Notes under the pieces: generated by a model
What the model saw: only the letters and a program-made list of their open reading frames with translations
Told to the model about the DNA's origin: nothing
Databases searched by the model: none
Part shown: in pieces, positions 28,131 to 38,200 of the stretch
Position numbering within the stretch: the stretch's first letter is position 1
How the letters are laid out: every line of letters starts with the position of its first letter
Made by a program: the position numbers and the translations under genes
DNA from: Desulfovibrio litoralis DSM 11393
GTDB lineage: Bacteria > Desulfobacterota > Desulfovibrionia > Desulfovibrionales > Desulfovibrionaceae
NCBI RefSeq assembly: GCF_900143255.1
Contig: NZ_FRDI01000005.1
Coordinates: forward strand, 1-51,324
Length of the DNA: 51,324 nt
Direction of reading: 5' to 3'

Positions 28131-30482
28131 ATGAGTATGATTAATAAACTTCCTGCGAAAGAACAGCCCTTTAAAAAATATGTTCGTTATATTCGCTCTA
28201 AAACAAATTTTGCGACAATTACTTTGTATTCTGTGTTTGTATTGGTAGCTTTTTTATTGGGCGGAAAGCTTGTTTCGCAAACCAAAATTTTGGTTGCCGG
28301 AGAGGTCGCTCCGCATGATGTTATCGCCAAACAAAATTTGTTTATTCCCGATCCGATAGGAACAAAAACAAGAAACGACTCTATTATTGCCATACAGCCT
28401 TTGGTTTGTGATTTTGAAGCAAGTCATATTTCCAATTTAAAAAAACGTATGCAAGAAATATTTTCAGCAATTAACGAGTCGGACAGCGTAACTTTAATGG
28501 CCTTAAATGACAGTTTGGCTTTAGATATAGGTGAAGAATTAACTGTTCGAGGTTTATCGTCTTTAGCCAATAAAGAGGTTCAAAAACTTAGTTTGCAAAC
28601 AATTGTTCCTTTGGTGGAACAAAGATTGTTGCAAGGTGTTGTTGCCGATACTAATATTTTTGCTCAATATAAAGGCGGTGTTTTAATCCGTAATTTGGAT
28701 AACGGAAGTGAAAGCACTTTGCCAAACGCTTTAGATATTCCTGATTTGTATACGCTTAAAACAGAGGTTATAGATCGCCTTAAATCTGAAACACAACTTT
28801 CAAGTTTGAGTCGGCGAGTGCTTGGTGTGTTGATTAATTCCTTAATTAGCCCGACTGTGTTTCCAAACTTAGAAGCAACAAAAAAACGCAATACCGAACT
28901 TGTAAATGCCCTTGAACCTGTTTATTCTCAAATAGAAACAGGGGAGTTAATAGTGCGTCAAGGTGAAAGAGTTACCCTTGAACAACAACAAAAAATACAG
29001 CTCTTATTAAAAAAAGAAAAGAATAGTTTTAATTTTCAATTAACGGTTGGTATCTTTTTATTAACGGTTCTTTTGAGTGTTGGTATCTTTTTTTCACCAA
29101 GCGGACGTAAATCAGGTACTGTGCAGGAAAGAGATATTTTATTTATCGCAACATTAATTGGTTTTTTTGTTTTAATTGCCAAGAGTGTGGCTATTGTTTC
29201 ATCTAATATGGTTGAAGCAAATTCTTTTGTTACGTCAAACTCTCTTGCTTACGGAGTGCCTGTTGTTGGTGCGGCGGGTTTAGCGGCTTTAATTTTTTCA
29301 ACCAGACGCTATTTTGTTGTTGGGCTTTTGCTTGCTTTTTTGTGTTCAATGGCAGCAGGAGGAAGTTTAGAGCTATTTCTATTTTATTTTATAGGTTCAA
29401 TGTGGAATACTTGGCTGATTATGAGAGCCCAAAATCGGCATGATGTTGTTTGGTCTGTTATTCCTTTAACTTTAGGGCTTATAGCCATATGGCTTAGTAC
29501 AACTTTTATTAGTATTGAAATTCGCCCAAACTATATGGCTGAATTGATTGCGGTAATAACGCACGGTATCTTGTCTTTGTTATTGATCTTTGCCTTATCT
29601 CCGATTGTGGAAATGGCTTTTGGACATACGACTCGTTTTGGATTGATGGAGCTGATGAGCTTGGAACAGCCTTTAATCCAAGAGTTGATGATGACTGCTC
29701 CCGGAACCTATCATCACTCTGTTATTGTTGCCAATATGGTTGAGGCTGGTGCTAAGGCTATTGGTGCTAATAGTTTGCTTTGTAAGGTTGCCGCCTTGTA
29801 TCATGATGTGGGTAAAATCAATAAGCCCGAGTATTTTATAGAAAACCAGTTTGGTGGAGAAAATCGCCATGATAAAATTACTCCGTCGATGAGTGCGTTA
29901 GTTTTGATTTCTCATGTCAAACAGGGAATTGAACTTACACAAAAGCATAAATTGGGCGAGGAAATAATTGATATTATAGCACAACACCACGGAACTAGCT
30001 TAATAAAATATTTTTATCAAAAAGCAGTAAACTTGGGTGAAAACCCCAGAGAAAGCGATTATCGTTATCCCGGACCAAGACCACAAACCAGAGAAGCGGC
30101 TATTGTTATGTTGGCTGATGTCGTAGAAGCTTCGAGTAGGACGCTTTCTGATCCGACACCAAGTAGAATTACCAATCATATAAATACGATAGTAAAAAAT
30201 CTTTTTTCAGAGGGTCAACTTGATGAGGCGGAGCTAACTTTAAAAGATATTCATAAGCTTTCTGAAACTTTTGTACGTATTTTAACGGGAATTTTCCATC
30301 AACGTATTGAATATCCTGATAAAAACAAAAAAGTTGCTGAAGAAAAAACAGCGGAAAAAACAATCAAACAATATGATAATATTCAAAATAAAACTCAAGT
30401 CGGTTCAAGTGCTCCTTTAAGTCTTGGTGATAACAAAACGGAAGCGGAGCAACACAAACCCGACAGATTGACTTTGCATTGA
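28131..30482 (+). CDS. 7TM-HD family phosphohydrolase (PgpH-like)
   Basis: This 783-aa inner-membrane protein belongs to the 7TM-receptor-with-HD-hydrolase family; the characterised member PgpH degrades c-di-AMP. Layout: one membrane helix near 35-50; an extracytoplasmic 7TMR-HDED domain up to about 290 (with LIVRQGERVT near its end); a bundle of about seven helices from roughly 300 to 500; then a cytoplasmic HD domain with YHHSVIVANMVE (H528, H529), YHDVGK (H558, D559) and AQHHGTS. The last 45 residues are a low-complexity charged tail rich in K and E. It is flanked by phoH and ybeY, the usual setting. A good AAAGG ribosome site precedes the ATG. c-di-AMP as substrate is inferred from the family. 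Confidence 0.9.
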   Translation: MSMINKLPAKEQPFKKYVRYIRSKTNFATITLYSVFVLVAFLLGGKLVSQTKILVAGEVAPHDVIAKQNLFIPDPIGTKTRNDSIIAIQPLVCDFEASHISNLKKRMQEIFSAINESDSVTLMALNDSLALDIGEELTVRGLSSLANKEVQKLSLQTIVPLVEQRLLQGVVADTNIFAQYKGGVLIRNLDNGSESTLPNALDIPDLYTLKTEVIDRLKSETQLSSLSRRVLGVLINSLISPTVFPNLEATKKRNTELVNALEPVYSQIETGELIVRQGERVTLEQQQKIQLLLKKEKNSFNFQLTVGIFLLTVLLSVGIFFSPSGRKSGTVQERDILFIATLIGFFVLIAKSVAIVSSNMVEANSFVTSNSLAYGVPVVGAAGLAALIFSTRRYFVVGLLLAFLCSMAAGGSLELFLFYFIGSMWNTWLIMRAQNRHDVVWSVIPLTLGLIAIWLSTTFISIEIRPNYMAELIAVITHGILSLLLIFALSPIVEMAFGHTTRFGLMELMSLEQPLIQELMMTAPGTYHHSVIVANMVEAGAKAIGANSLLCKVAALYHDVGKINKPEYFIENQFGGENRHDKITPSMSALVLISHVKQGIELTQKHKLGEEIIDIIAQHHGTSLIKYFYQKAVNLGENPRESDYRYPGPRPQTREAAIVMLADVVEASSRTLSDPTPSRITNHINTIVKNLFSEGQLDEAELTLKDIHKLSETFVRILTGIFHQRIEYPDKNKKVAEEKTAEKTIKQYDNIQNKTQVGSSAPLSLGDNKTEAEQHKPDRLTLH

Positions 30483-30495
30483 TTGATTACAGATT

Positions 30496-30969
30496 ATGAA
30501 AATTAATATTAATGCCCAAAGAGCTGTGCTTTTACTTACTCCTTTAGATTTATCAGAGTTAAAACAAATTTTAAGCGTAATGTTAAACGCCTTGGGTTAT
30601 AAAGATGCTCATGGTTGGGTCTTAAATGTGTGCTTAGTTGATGATAACACAATAGAAGAATATAATAACAGTTTGTTTGCATTGTCTGGTCCAACCAATG
30701 TTTTATCGTTTCCCGCCGGGGAGCAAGATAGTTTAGAAAAGTTGCAATATGTTAAATTGATTGGAGAATTAGTTTTGTCTGTTGATACGGTCAAGCGTGA
30801 AAGTTTTTTATACGGACAAGATGAAAGAGAACACTTTTTATGGCTTTTAGCCCATGGTTTAGCACATCTTGGTTCGCCGGAACAATTAAAAGCCGGTGGG
30901 CTTGATCATGGTGAAATTCATGATAATTTAAGCCAAAAAGCTTTTGAGTCGGTAACTTTGTTTATTTAA
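30496..30969 (+). CDS. ybeY: YbeY-like endoribonuclease / rRNA maturation factor with altered zinc motif
   Basis: YbeY is a zinc-dependent RNase involved in 16S rRNA 3'-end maturation and ribosome quality control. The 157-aa protein keeps the family block GPTNVLSFPAGE (65-76) and LIGELVLS. The usual zinc motif is H-G-x-L-H-L-x-G-Y-D-H, with the third histidine ten residues after the first. Here H120 and H124 are present, but position 130 is Q, and the G-L-D-H that should follow HL is displaced by about nine residues to H138. Either the loop is longer and H138 still binds zinc, or the site is impaired. The identification rests on these blocks plus its place behind phoH and the 7TM-HD gene, 13 bases downstream of the latter's stop. 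Confidence 0.8.
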   Translation: MKININAQRAVLLLTPLDLSELKQILSVMLNALGYKDAHGWVLNVCLVDDNTIEEYNNSLFALSGPTNVLSFPAGEQDSLEKLQYVKLIGELVLSVDTVKRESFLYGQDEREHFLWLLAHGLAHLGSPEQLKAGGLDHGEIHDNLSQKAFESVTLFI

Positions 30970-31088
30970 AACCAATGTCTTTTATTTTAATAAGCTTTTA
31001 TTTGACTTTTTATAAAAATAATTTACTTTATATTAAAGCAGAAGTTGTTTAAATTCACGAATGATTTGTTGTAGGTAGGGGGTAGCTC

Positions 31089-31388
31089 ATGAATACATTA
31101 TCTTTTGTTTCTATTGTAAATTTATCTGATACTTTTTTGAATACTGTTGTTTTAAATGCTGAAAATAGTGGGTCAGAGGGCATTTTTATGCGTTCTTTTG
31201 ATCGTATGGATCGTTCAGGTTTAAACACCAGAGTTGATGATTTTTCAGGGCGAACTCTATCCGTATATAATATTGACGGACTACATTCAGGTAAAAGTAA
31301 CCCCAGCGATTCGTTGATCCAAGGTAATGATGATAAAATGATTGCTATGTATTCAGGTTCGGGCAGGGTGTTTAATCTTTCTATTTAA
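31089..31388 (+). CDS. Small hypothetical protein
   Basis: This 99-aa protein of unknown family has a strong ribosome site (GTAGGTAGGGGG just before the ATG). It has no membrane helix or clear signal peptide, though the first 25 residues are weakly hydrophobic. It is rich in S, N, D and G (NTRVDDFSGRTLSVYNIDG). It lies 119 bases after ybeY on the same strand and may be read with the next small gene, which begins 25 bases later. Confidence 0.5.
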   Translation: MNTLSFVSIVNLSDTFLNTVVLNAENSGSEGIFMRSFDRMDRSGLNTRVDDFSGRTLSVYNIDGLHSGKSNPSDSLIQGNDDKMIAMYSGSGRVFNLSI

Positions 31389-31413
31389 AAAATATTCCGG
31401 AACTACCACCACA

Positions 31414-31689
31414 ATGGATAATCAAAAAAACGAAAACCCCAATCACTCTAATAACTCGAGTGGTTGGGGTTTATTCGGTAAAGCCGTCTTGTCCTGTCTT
31501 TTTTTAGCTTTTATACTTGGAATTTTTCTCGGAGACGGCGGGGGAACTGAATATGAAGTAATAACAACAGCTATTTTTGCTCTTTTGTTTTTTGTTGTAG
31601 TTGCTATTATACTTGGTCTTTGGTTTTTGGGGCTTATCTTTCGTTCTGCTAAAAGTAAGATTAAAGAAGCAACAAAAAACGAGAATTGA
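31414..31689 (+). CDS. Small membrane protein of unknown function
   Basis: A 91-aa protein beginning MDNQKNENPNHSNNSSG, a hydrophilic N-terminus, followed by two hydrophobic helices (GLFGKAVLSCLFLAFILGIF and IFALLFFVVVAIILGLWFLG). The C-terminus is basic (SAKSKIKEATKNEN). It is not recognised. A reading extended 24 codons upstream would overlap the preceding gene and lacks support. A strong hairpin covers codons 7-20 (see separate entry), which could limit its translation or transcription. Confidence 0.55.
   Translation: MDNQKNENPNHSNNSSGWGLFGKAVLSCLFLAFILGIFLGDGGGTEYEVITTAIFALLFFVVVAIILGLWFLGLIFRSAKSKIKEATKNEN
31434..31472 (+). promoter_or_regulatory. Stable hairpin inside the start of the 91-aa gene
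   Basis: AAACCCCAATCACTC (31434-31448) pairs with GAGTGGTTGGGGTTT (31458-31472) over 15 positions with one G-U pair, around a 9-nt loop. It lacks a real T run (TTTATT follows), so it may be an attenuator, a translation-control hairpin or the terminator of the preceding small gene. Confidence 0.5.
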
Positions 31690-31791
31690 ACCACAAATTC
31701 TGAAGAGTTAACTTGTTTAATAATGCTATAATTTCTTCAATTTACGGTCTTTGCTTTACTGTTGTAAAAAAGTATTAATAATAAAAATTGT

Positions 31792-32160
31792 TTAATTGCC
31801 CAGTTCCGAACGTGGATGTGCTTCTGAACGGATATATACTTTCCAGTAATAATTTTCGTAATCATTGTTGAAAAGAAGTATAGGTTTACGCAGGCGATGT
31901 TGTTTAGCGACAATTTTTTTCTCATTTTCTAAATTCAATAAAATTTTGTAAATTTGCTTTTTTGATAGGTTAAAATGTTTTGAAACAAAGGCGTAATCAA
32001 ATTCTTCGCCGTTGTGTTCTGAGATATAAGAAAGTATTTTGGCTTGTATGTGTATATTATCAGCTTGAACCATTTGAGCGTTTACTTTAGTCCAACTAAA
32101 TGTGTTAGTTATCGGAACAAGAAGCATTACCAGCAATATGATTAGGCACTTGTTATTCAT
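31792..32160 (-). CDS. Exported protein with a predicted winged-helix-like domain
   Basis: This 122-aa protein has a hydrophobic N-terminus (residues 5-21, LIILLVMLLVPI) and a possible signal-peptidase site VNA/Q at 27-29. The rest looks like a small winged-helix domain: AKILSYISEHNG, AFVSKHFNLSKKQIYKIL (helix-turn-helix-like) and LENEKKIVAKQHR, then a strand region LLFNNDYENYYWKVYI. Such folds normally bind DNA in the cytoplasm, so export is odd; a start at the internal Met30 (32073) would make it cytoplasmic but has no ribosome site. It is the gene after the giant adhesin on the same strand, separated by a terminator. Function unknown. Confidence 0.55.
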   Translation of the reverse strand: MNNKCLIILLVMLLVPITNTFSWTKVNAQMVQADNIHIQAKILSYISEHNGEEFDYAFVSKHFNLSKKQIYKILLNLENEKKIVAKQHRLRKPILLFNNDYENYYWKVYIRSEAHPRSELGN

Positions 32161-32184
32161 TTTTTTATTCTTTTATAAATAGTA

Positions 32185-32212
32185 AAGCCCCGACCATTAC
32201 AGATCGGGGCTT
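32185..32212 (-). terminator. Terminator of the adhesin gene
   Basis: AAGCCCCGA and TCGGGGCTT form a perfect 9-bp stem with a 10-nt loop, 18 bases after the adhesin stop codon. A modest T-rich stretch follows on the minus strand. Confidence 0.75.
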
Positions 32213-32229
32213 AGTTTATTGTTTATTGT

Positions 32230-35200
32230 TTACTGGTTTTGCAAGATAATAATTTGTTGTAAAAGAGCCAACTGTTCAGTTTGGTCGCTACCAATATCAG
32301 CATAAGCTACGCCAAGGCTTGAACCGTCTTGTGTAGAACCGTGAATAATAATAGTTTGTTCAGTTTCACCACCAGAAGACTTAATAGTCAGTTCTAAAGC
32401 AGAGTTATTACCTTGATTAACCTTAAGGTCAAGACGATGATCATGTAAAAGTTGACTTAGGTCTGAGGTGTCAGAGAACAAATGTTCTAGTTCAATCTTA
32501 TCACCACCAGCGATATTAAAATCCATGATAGTATCTGTTCCGCCAAGGTGTGGACCTTCCCAAACAAAGGTATCAGCACCGAATCCTCCGTAAAGAACGT
32601 CGTTTCCGTCGCCACCGTTTAAGATGTCGTTTCCGGCATCACCATAAAGTGTGTTGTTTCCGGCATCACCGATAATGGTGTCATTTCCGTCTCCGCCATG
32701 AACAGTTCCGCCATCTGCGTTTCCGTGTAACATAACAGTGTCATCTCCGGCACCCATATTAATAGTTCCGGTGAAGTCTCCTTGAACATTAAGGGTATCG
32801 TTTCCGCTACCAAGAGTTACAGAAGAGAAGTTGTCTATTTCACCATGAATATTGATGTTGTTTATTCCACCAAGCAAGTCAAGGTTGCTGTTATCTAAAC
32901 TTCCGGCTTCAAGATTAAGAGTGCCGTTGTAGGAAACGTCAGTGTTTACTGATGAATCATGTAACGCACCGCTTATATTTAAGCTGTCGTGCCCTGCGTC
33001 TGCAAAGGTTAAATCTGTATGGCTAACATCTCCGTCTACACGAATTGTATCGTTCTTATCAGAGTTAAAGTTATGAACGCTATCAGCTCCGTCTTTAATT
33101 CCATCAAAGCTTGATTGTCTGTCAATAAATGTAGGGTTAGTGTGGTCAACGGTTCCTGCAACAAAATCATCAGTTACGGTCTTCGGAACATCAATGCCTG
33201 CAAATTGAGAGTTGCTACTGAAGAAGTCCAATAAGCTTGCTTGATCTGCCTGGGACCAGTTGCTCCAGTTGGTAACTTCGATAGATTCAACACCAAACTT
33301 AGGATTAGCCGCCATTTGTAATAACCATGCACTGAACTTAGTTTCAAAGTCGTTGAAGCTTGTTGCCTTAAGGGTTAGAATGTCGTACCCATCACCCATT
33401 TCTAGTGTTAAGCCAGTAGGAGAACCCGTACCAGAAGAATATACTTTACCATCAAGTACAACAGTATCATCACCAGCACCAGTGCTAATGATATTTTTAC
33501 CTCCGTTTTCAGCGTAAATGTTACCTTTGATATTCACATAGTCACTATGTTCTGTACCAGTGATTTTGTTGATAGCAGCAGTTCCACCTGCATACATCGC
33601 TAGAGCTTCTTTCCCTGCTCCGGCAGTAACGGTAATGCGAACTTCTATACCTGTAGTAGCGTTTTCATGTGCTTGAATGGTGTTTGTGCCATAGACAGCA
33701 TGCAAACCATAAGCGTTATTACTACTGCTTTCCGCAGAAATATTAACGCTATCAGCTGTAATTACGTTTTTACCGCCATTACTATAAGCTGACGCTCCAT
33801 AAGTTACGCCTGTACCTTTAGCGTCAATATCTACATTACCTGTAGCGTTAATAGTATTGATTCCATTAGTTCCTGATCCGCTTAGACCATAAGCACCACC
33901 ATTTGTGTTGGTAGCATCTATGTTAACGTCTTTGGCAGTCAAGATGTTTTGACCATCAGTATTTGTTGCCAAACCGTAAGCAATATTAGCATTAGAATTA
34001 GCATTGGCTTCTACATTGATAGTTCCACCAGTAGCCGTTAAGATAGTTTGAGCATCTTTTGCAGAAACACCTACAGCTAAGCCTGCTCCTGTATTTTGAG
34101 CTAATACGTTAATATTATCGGAAATAATTTCAGTTTTACCCTTATTATCAGAATGAACGCCCCTAGTTGTACCCTTGCCATATGCTTTGACATCTGTAAG
34201 GACGGCGTCTTCAATAGTGTTTTTACCACCGGCAGAAGAGTAAATACCATAAGTATCACCGGTATTATTGTTGGTTGTTTTTATTTTTACATCTTCAATA
34301 CCACTAATGGTGTTAGTAGATGACATTAATGTAGAACCTGTATTAGTTGCATACATACCAGAAACAACGTTTGTACCTGTACTATTACCTTCAGTGATAA
34401 TTGCAATCTTATCAGTATCTTTAGCACTACCTGTAATAGTGTTTTTGCCACCGGCTGTTGTATGCATGCCAGTTGCCGTATTTTTTCCGCTAGTAGTATT
34501 AATATTTATATTTTCTACGTTACTGATAGTGTTATCGCTCTCAGAAGCGTATAGACCATACGCAAAACCGTTAGTGTCTACATCAATATTAACATTTTTA
34601 GCATTGATAATTTCATTTTTACCTTTTGACCAAGCATATAGACCAGAAGCGATAAAGTTGTTTTCAGTATGGGATCTCTCAACATCAATGTTAACAGTTT
34701 CAATATCACGAATAGTGTTTGTACCACCTTGTGCTTCTACACCATAAGCAGAGCCTGCAGCTTGCAACTTAACGTTAATGTCAAGTCTATCCGTATCTTG
34801 ATCAGTACCCGCAACAATATTGCTACTACCGCTGATAACGCTATGAAGACCACGAGTATGTCCTTCTTGTGCCTCAACCATAATATTAACTTTTTCAGCG
34901 TTAAGAATTTGGTTTGTACCTGTTGTGTTGGCGTATAAACCGGCAGCTCCACCTTTACTCTTGTCTTTAACATCAATAGTAATATCTTCAACGCCATCAA
35001 TGGTGTTAATAGCTGCTTTACCTGATGCCTTCATACCAACAGAAGGGCTCATACCTGTAGAAGAATTTCCGGTTACTTCAAGAAGAAGTTTATCTGTCTC
35101 ACCTGTACCGGTAATAACGTTTTTACCACCCGTATTATTCATACCAACAGCAGCATAATTATAGTCATGGCTATTAACTTTTATCTCAATATCTTTAGCC

Positions 35201-38200
35201 TTGATTTCGTTTTTGTAGTCAGGGTTAAGATAATTGCTCGAAATATCCATTCCAGAGATTATAGAAGTATTGACTTTATTACCTGTTGCAGTTTGATCAA
35301 CATTAATCTTAACCTTTTCGCTGTCAATTATGTTTGTACCATAAGAAGCAGACAAACCAGAGCTTTCTTCTCTACCTTTAACGTTAATTTCTACATCAGT
35401 AGCGGTTATGGTATTTTGACCACTGTCTTTAGCCTGTACTCCAAAACTAGTGCCTTTTGTACTGGTGGCATTAATAATAAGTTTCTCATCTGCATTGATA
35501 TCCGTTGTTCCGCCGATTGCTCCAACAGATATGGCATAACCAGTACCAGTGTTTGTAGCCTCAATGGTTACATTTTTACCGCTGATGGAAATATCTCCCT
35601 TATTCTCTGCCGCAATGCCTCGAGCATAAGAGATAGAATTAGCACTACCGCTAATTTTAACATCTCCGCCAGCATCTATAATGACCTTGCTATCCTTACC
35701 TACTACGTGAACGCCAGAGCCAGTTTCTTTCGCTTTAGCATGAATATCTACATTCCCATCAGCTGTAACTGTGTTTGTACCACCAACTGTTGAGAAAAGA
35801 CCAAAGGCGTTACCACCTGTGCTTGTTGCGTTAATTTTAACATTTCCATCTGCATTAACACTGTTCTTACTGTCTGCATCTTGAGCATACATGCCATAAC
35901 TATTGACAAAAGTACGGGTATGGTTGGCAGATATATCTACATTCCCTGTTGATTCAATGATGTTTTGACCACTGATGGTTGAGTTAACACCATAAGCATT
36001 ACTCGTACCGCCTTTTGCATTTATTTTAACATCATTAGCGTTAAGAATTTCGTTTACGCCACCTTCTGTCGCATTAATACCATAAGCACTTTTGCCACCC
36101 GAAGCCTCGATTGTAACATTTTCAATTCCGTTAATGGTGTTACGAGAGGCGGTTGGGTTTGTGCCTGTACTTGCACCTGAAGCCCACATACCAGTAGCGT
36201 TACCACCAGTGCCGCTAGTAGTGCTAATAATAAGCTTGTCAGTAGTACCAGTATCACCAGTTATGGTGTTAATGCCACCGCTTGAGGCTCCAATACCGGT
36301 TGCTACACCTGTTTTACCTGTTGTGTTAATGCTAATATCATTACCCTTGATAGTATTGCTAGCACCAAGACCACTCGCACCCAAGCCAGTAGCGGTGTTA
36401 CCAGTCATATTTAGGATTACGTTATCAGTGTCAATGATATTTTGACCACTACGAGCAGCGTTCATACCAGAAACTTCACCATTATTGGAGTTTAACTGAA
36501 TATCAACTTTACCTGTGCCATCATCCTTGCGTGCATTTATTATATTTTTACCGGCTAGTTCGCTAGATCCGGAGACATAAGAGTCCATAGCGGTAGCAGT
36601 ACCGTTATTGACGTTGATATTCATATTGACTGTTTCAGCCGTAACTGTGTTTGTAGCCGCCTCTTTTTGAACAAATAAGCCTTTTGCACCCAACTCAGCC
36701 TTAATATTAATATCTGCTTGTTTTGCGTTAAGATTAAAGTCTCCTATACTTTGGTTATTAACACCCCAAGCATAAGAACCGGGAGTAGCTGTTTCTTGGT
36801 TTACATTAATATAAGCAGTTTCTTTTGCGTTTAGGTTTACATCAACATTCCCCATAACCATATTAATGCCGTTAGCACCGCTGTTTCTACCACTACCGCC
36901 GAGACCTGTGGTAAATTTAGCATTGTCGTTTGCATTAATAGTTATATTGCCTGTTTCGCTGGTTATAGAAATAGAGTTTTTATTTGAATTTCCATATGTA
37001 TATATACCGCTTGCCGCAGCCTTTGTTTCATTAACGTTAGCACTGGTTTTTGTAGCACTTATAGTAATATCGTCTTTGGCATTTATGGTTGTTGAACCAC
37101 CATAATTTTGGATAATACCACTAGCCGCAGAACCGTCGCCTGTGGTGCTAGCCGTAATATCTATTGTTGAGCCTGATTTTATATCTAATGTACCGTTGAC
37201 ACTAGAAACACCATATGTGGAAGAATTATTACTCATAAATTGAGTTTGTGCGTCTTGATTTTTAGCGTTAATAACAATCTTGCCACCGGCATCAATAAAG
37301 CTGTCACCTGTGTTATTTACGCCACCGGCACCTAATTGGTTAGCATTGGCATCAATGGTGATATCTCCATCTGCCTTAAGTGTAGCTTGTCCTGTTACGC
37401 CATAAGCATACTTTTCAGCGTCAACGTCAATATCAATATTTTTAGCAGTAATAGTGTTTCGGCTATCAGCGTTGGTATCAGAGTTAATACCCCTGCCAGT
37501 ACCATTGAGACTGTCTATATCAATCTTTACATTGCCGTTGTTAGCTTGGAGAGTGTTTGCCCCACCATTAGAAGCTTCCATGCCCACACTATAGTCTTTT
37601 GAACTTACAGTAAGAGCAATATCGCCTTGTCCTGTGTTAACGGTGTTACTTCCAGCATTGGCATACATACCATATCCTGCATCACCACCGGCTTTAATAT
37701 CTACGTTAGCTTTATTGGCAGAAACACTATTTTCTTCTCCAACTGTCTTAATGGCATAAGCTGTACCTGTGGTAAGATTTTTTTCTACAGTAACTTGTCC
37801 GTCATCGGCTATAACGGTATTTTTCCCATCAAGTCCACCAAGATATACAGAATCTTTACCTGAACCGGCATTGATTGTGCTACCAGAAACAGTATTATTA
37901 AAGCGGATATAGTCATCTTTATCGCTTGATTCTAAAGTGCCGTTTTTAAACTCTTGACCTTGGTGCCATTCGCCGTGTTTTAGACCACCTTTATCAAGAG
38001 AGTAACCACCGTTCTTGGAAGGATCTTCTGCGTTAAGATCTTTTGAAGAAATGTCATCGTTTTGATTTAAAATAACTTGTACGTTAAAAGAACCCTTGTC
38101 GTTTTTAAGAGTAATGTAACCATAAATATTTTCTGTGCCGTTTGCCGCTACATAATCAAGACCTGCTTGATTTAAGGTAAGTGTAAGCAAACCGTTGGCA

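Noticed and set aside
34268-35793. Long plus-strand open frames inside the adhesin gene, some resembling membrane proteins
   Set aside because: They are antisense shadows produced by the repeated coding pattern; they lack ribosome sites and the sense frame is clearly the gene.
33430-37860. Regularly repeated DNA that could suggest a CRISPR array
   Set aside because: The repeats are diverged, in one open reading frame and without identical repeats or unique spacers; they encode protein repeats.
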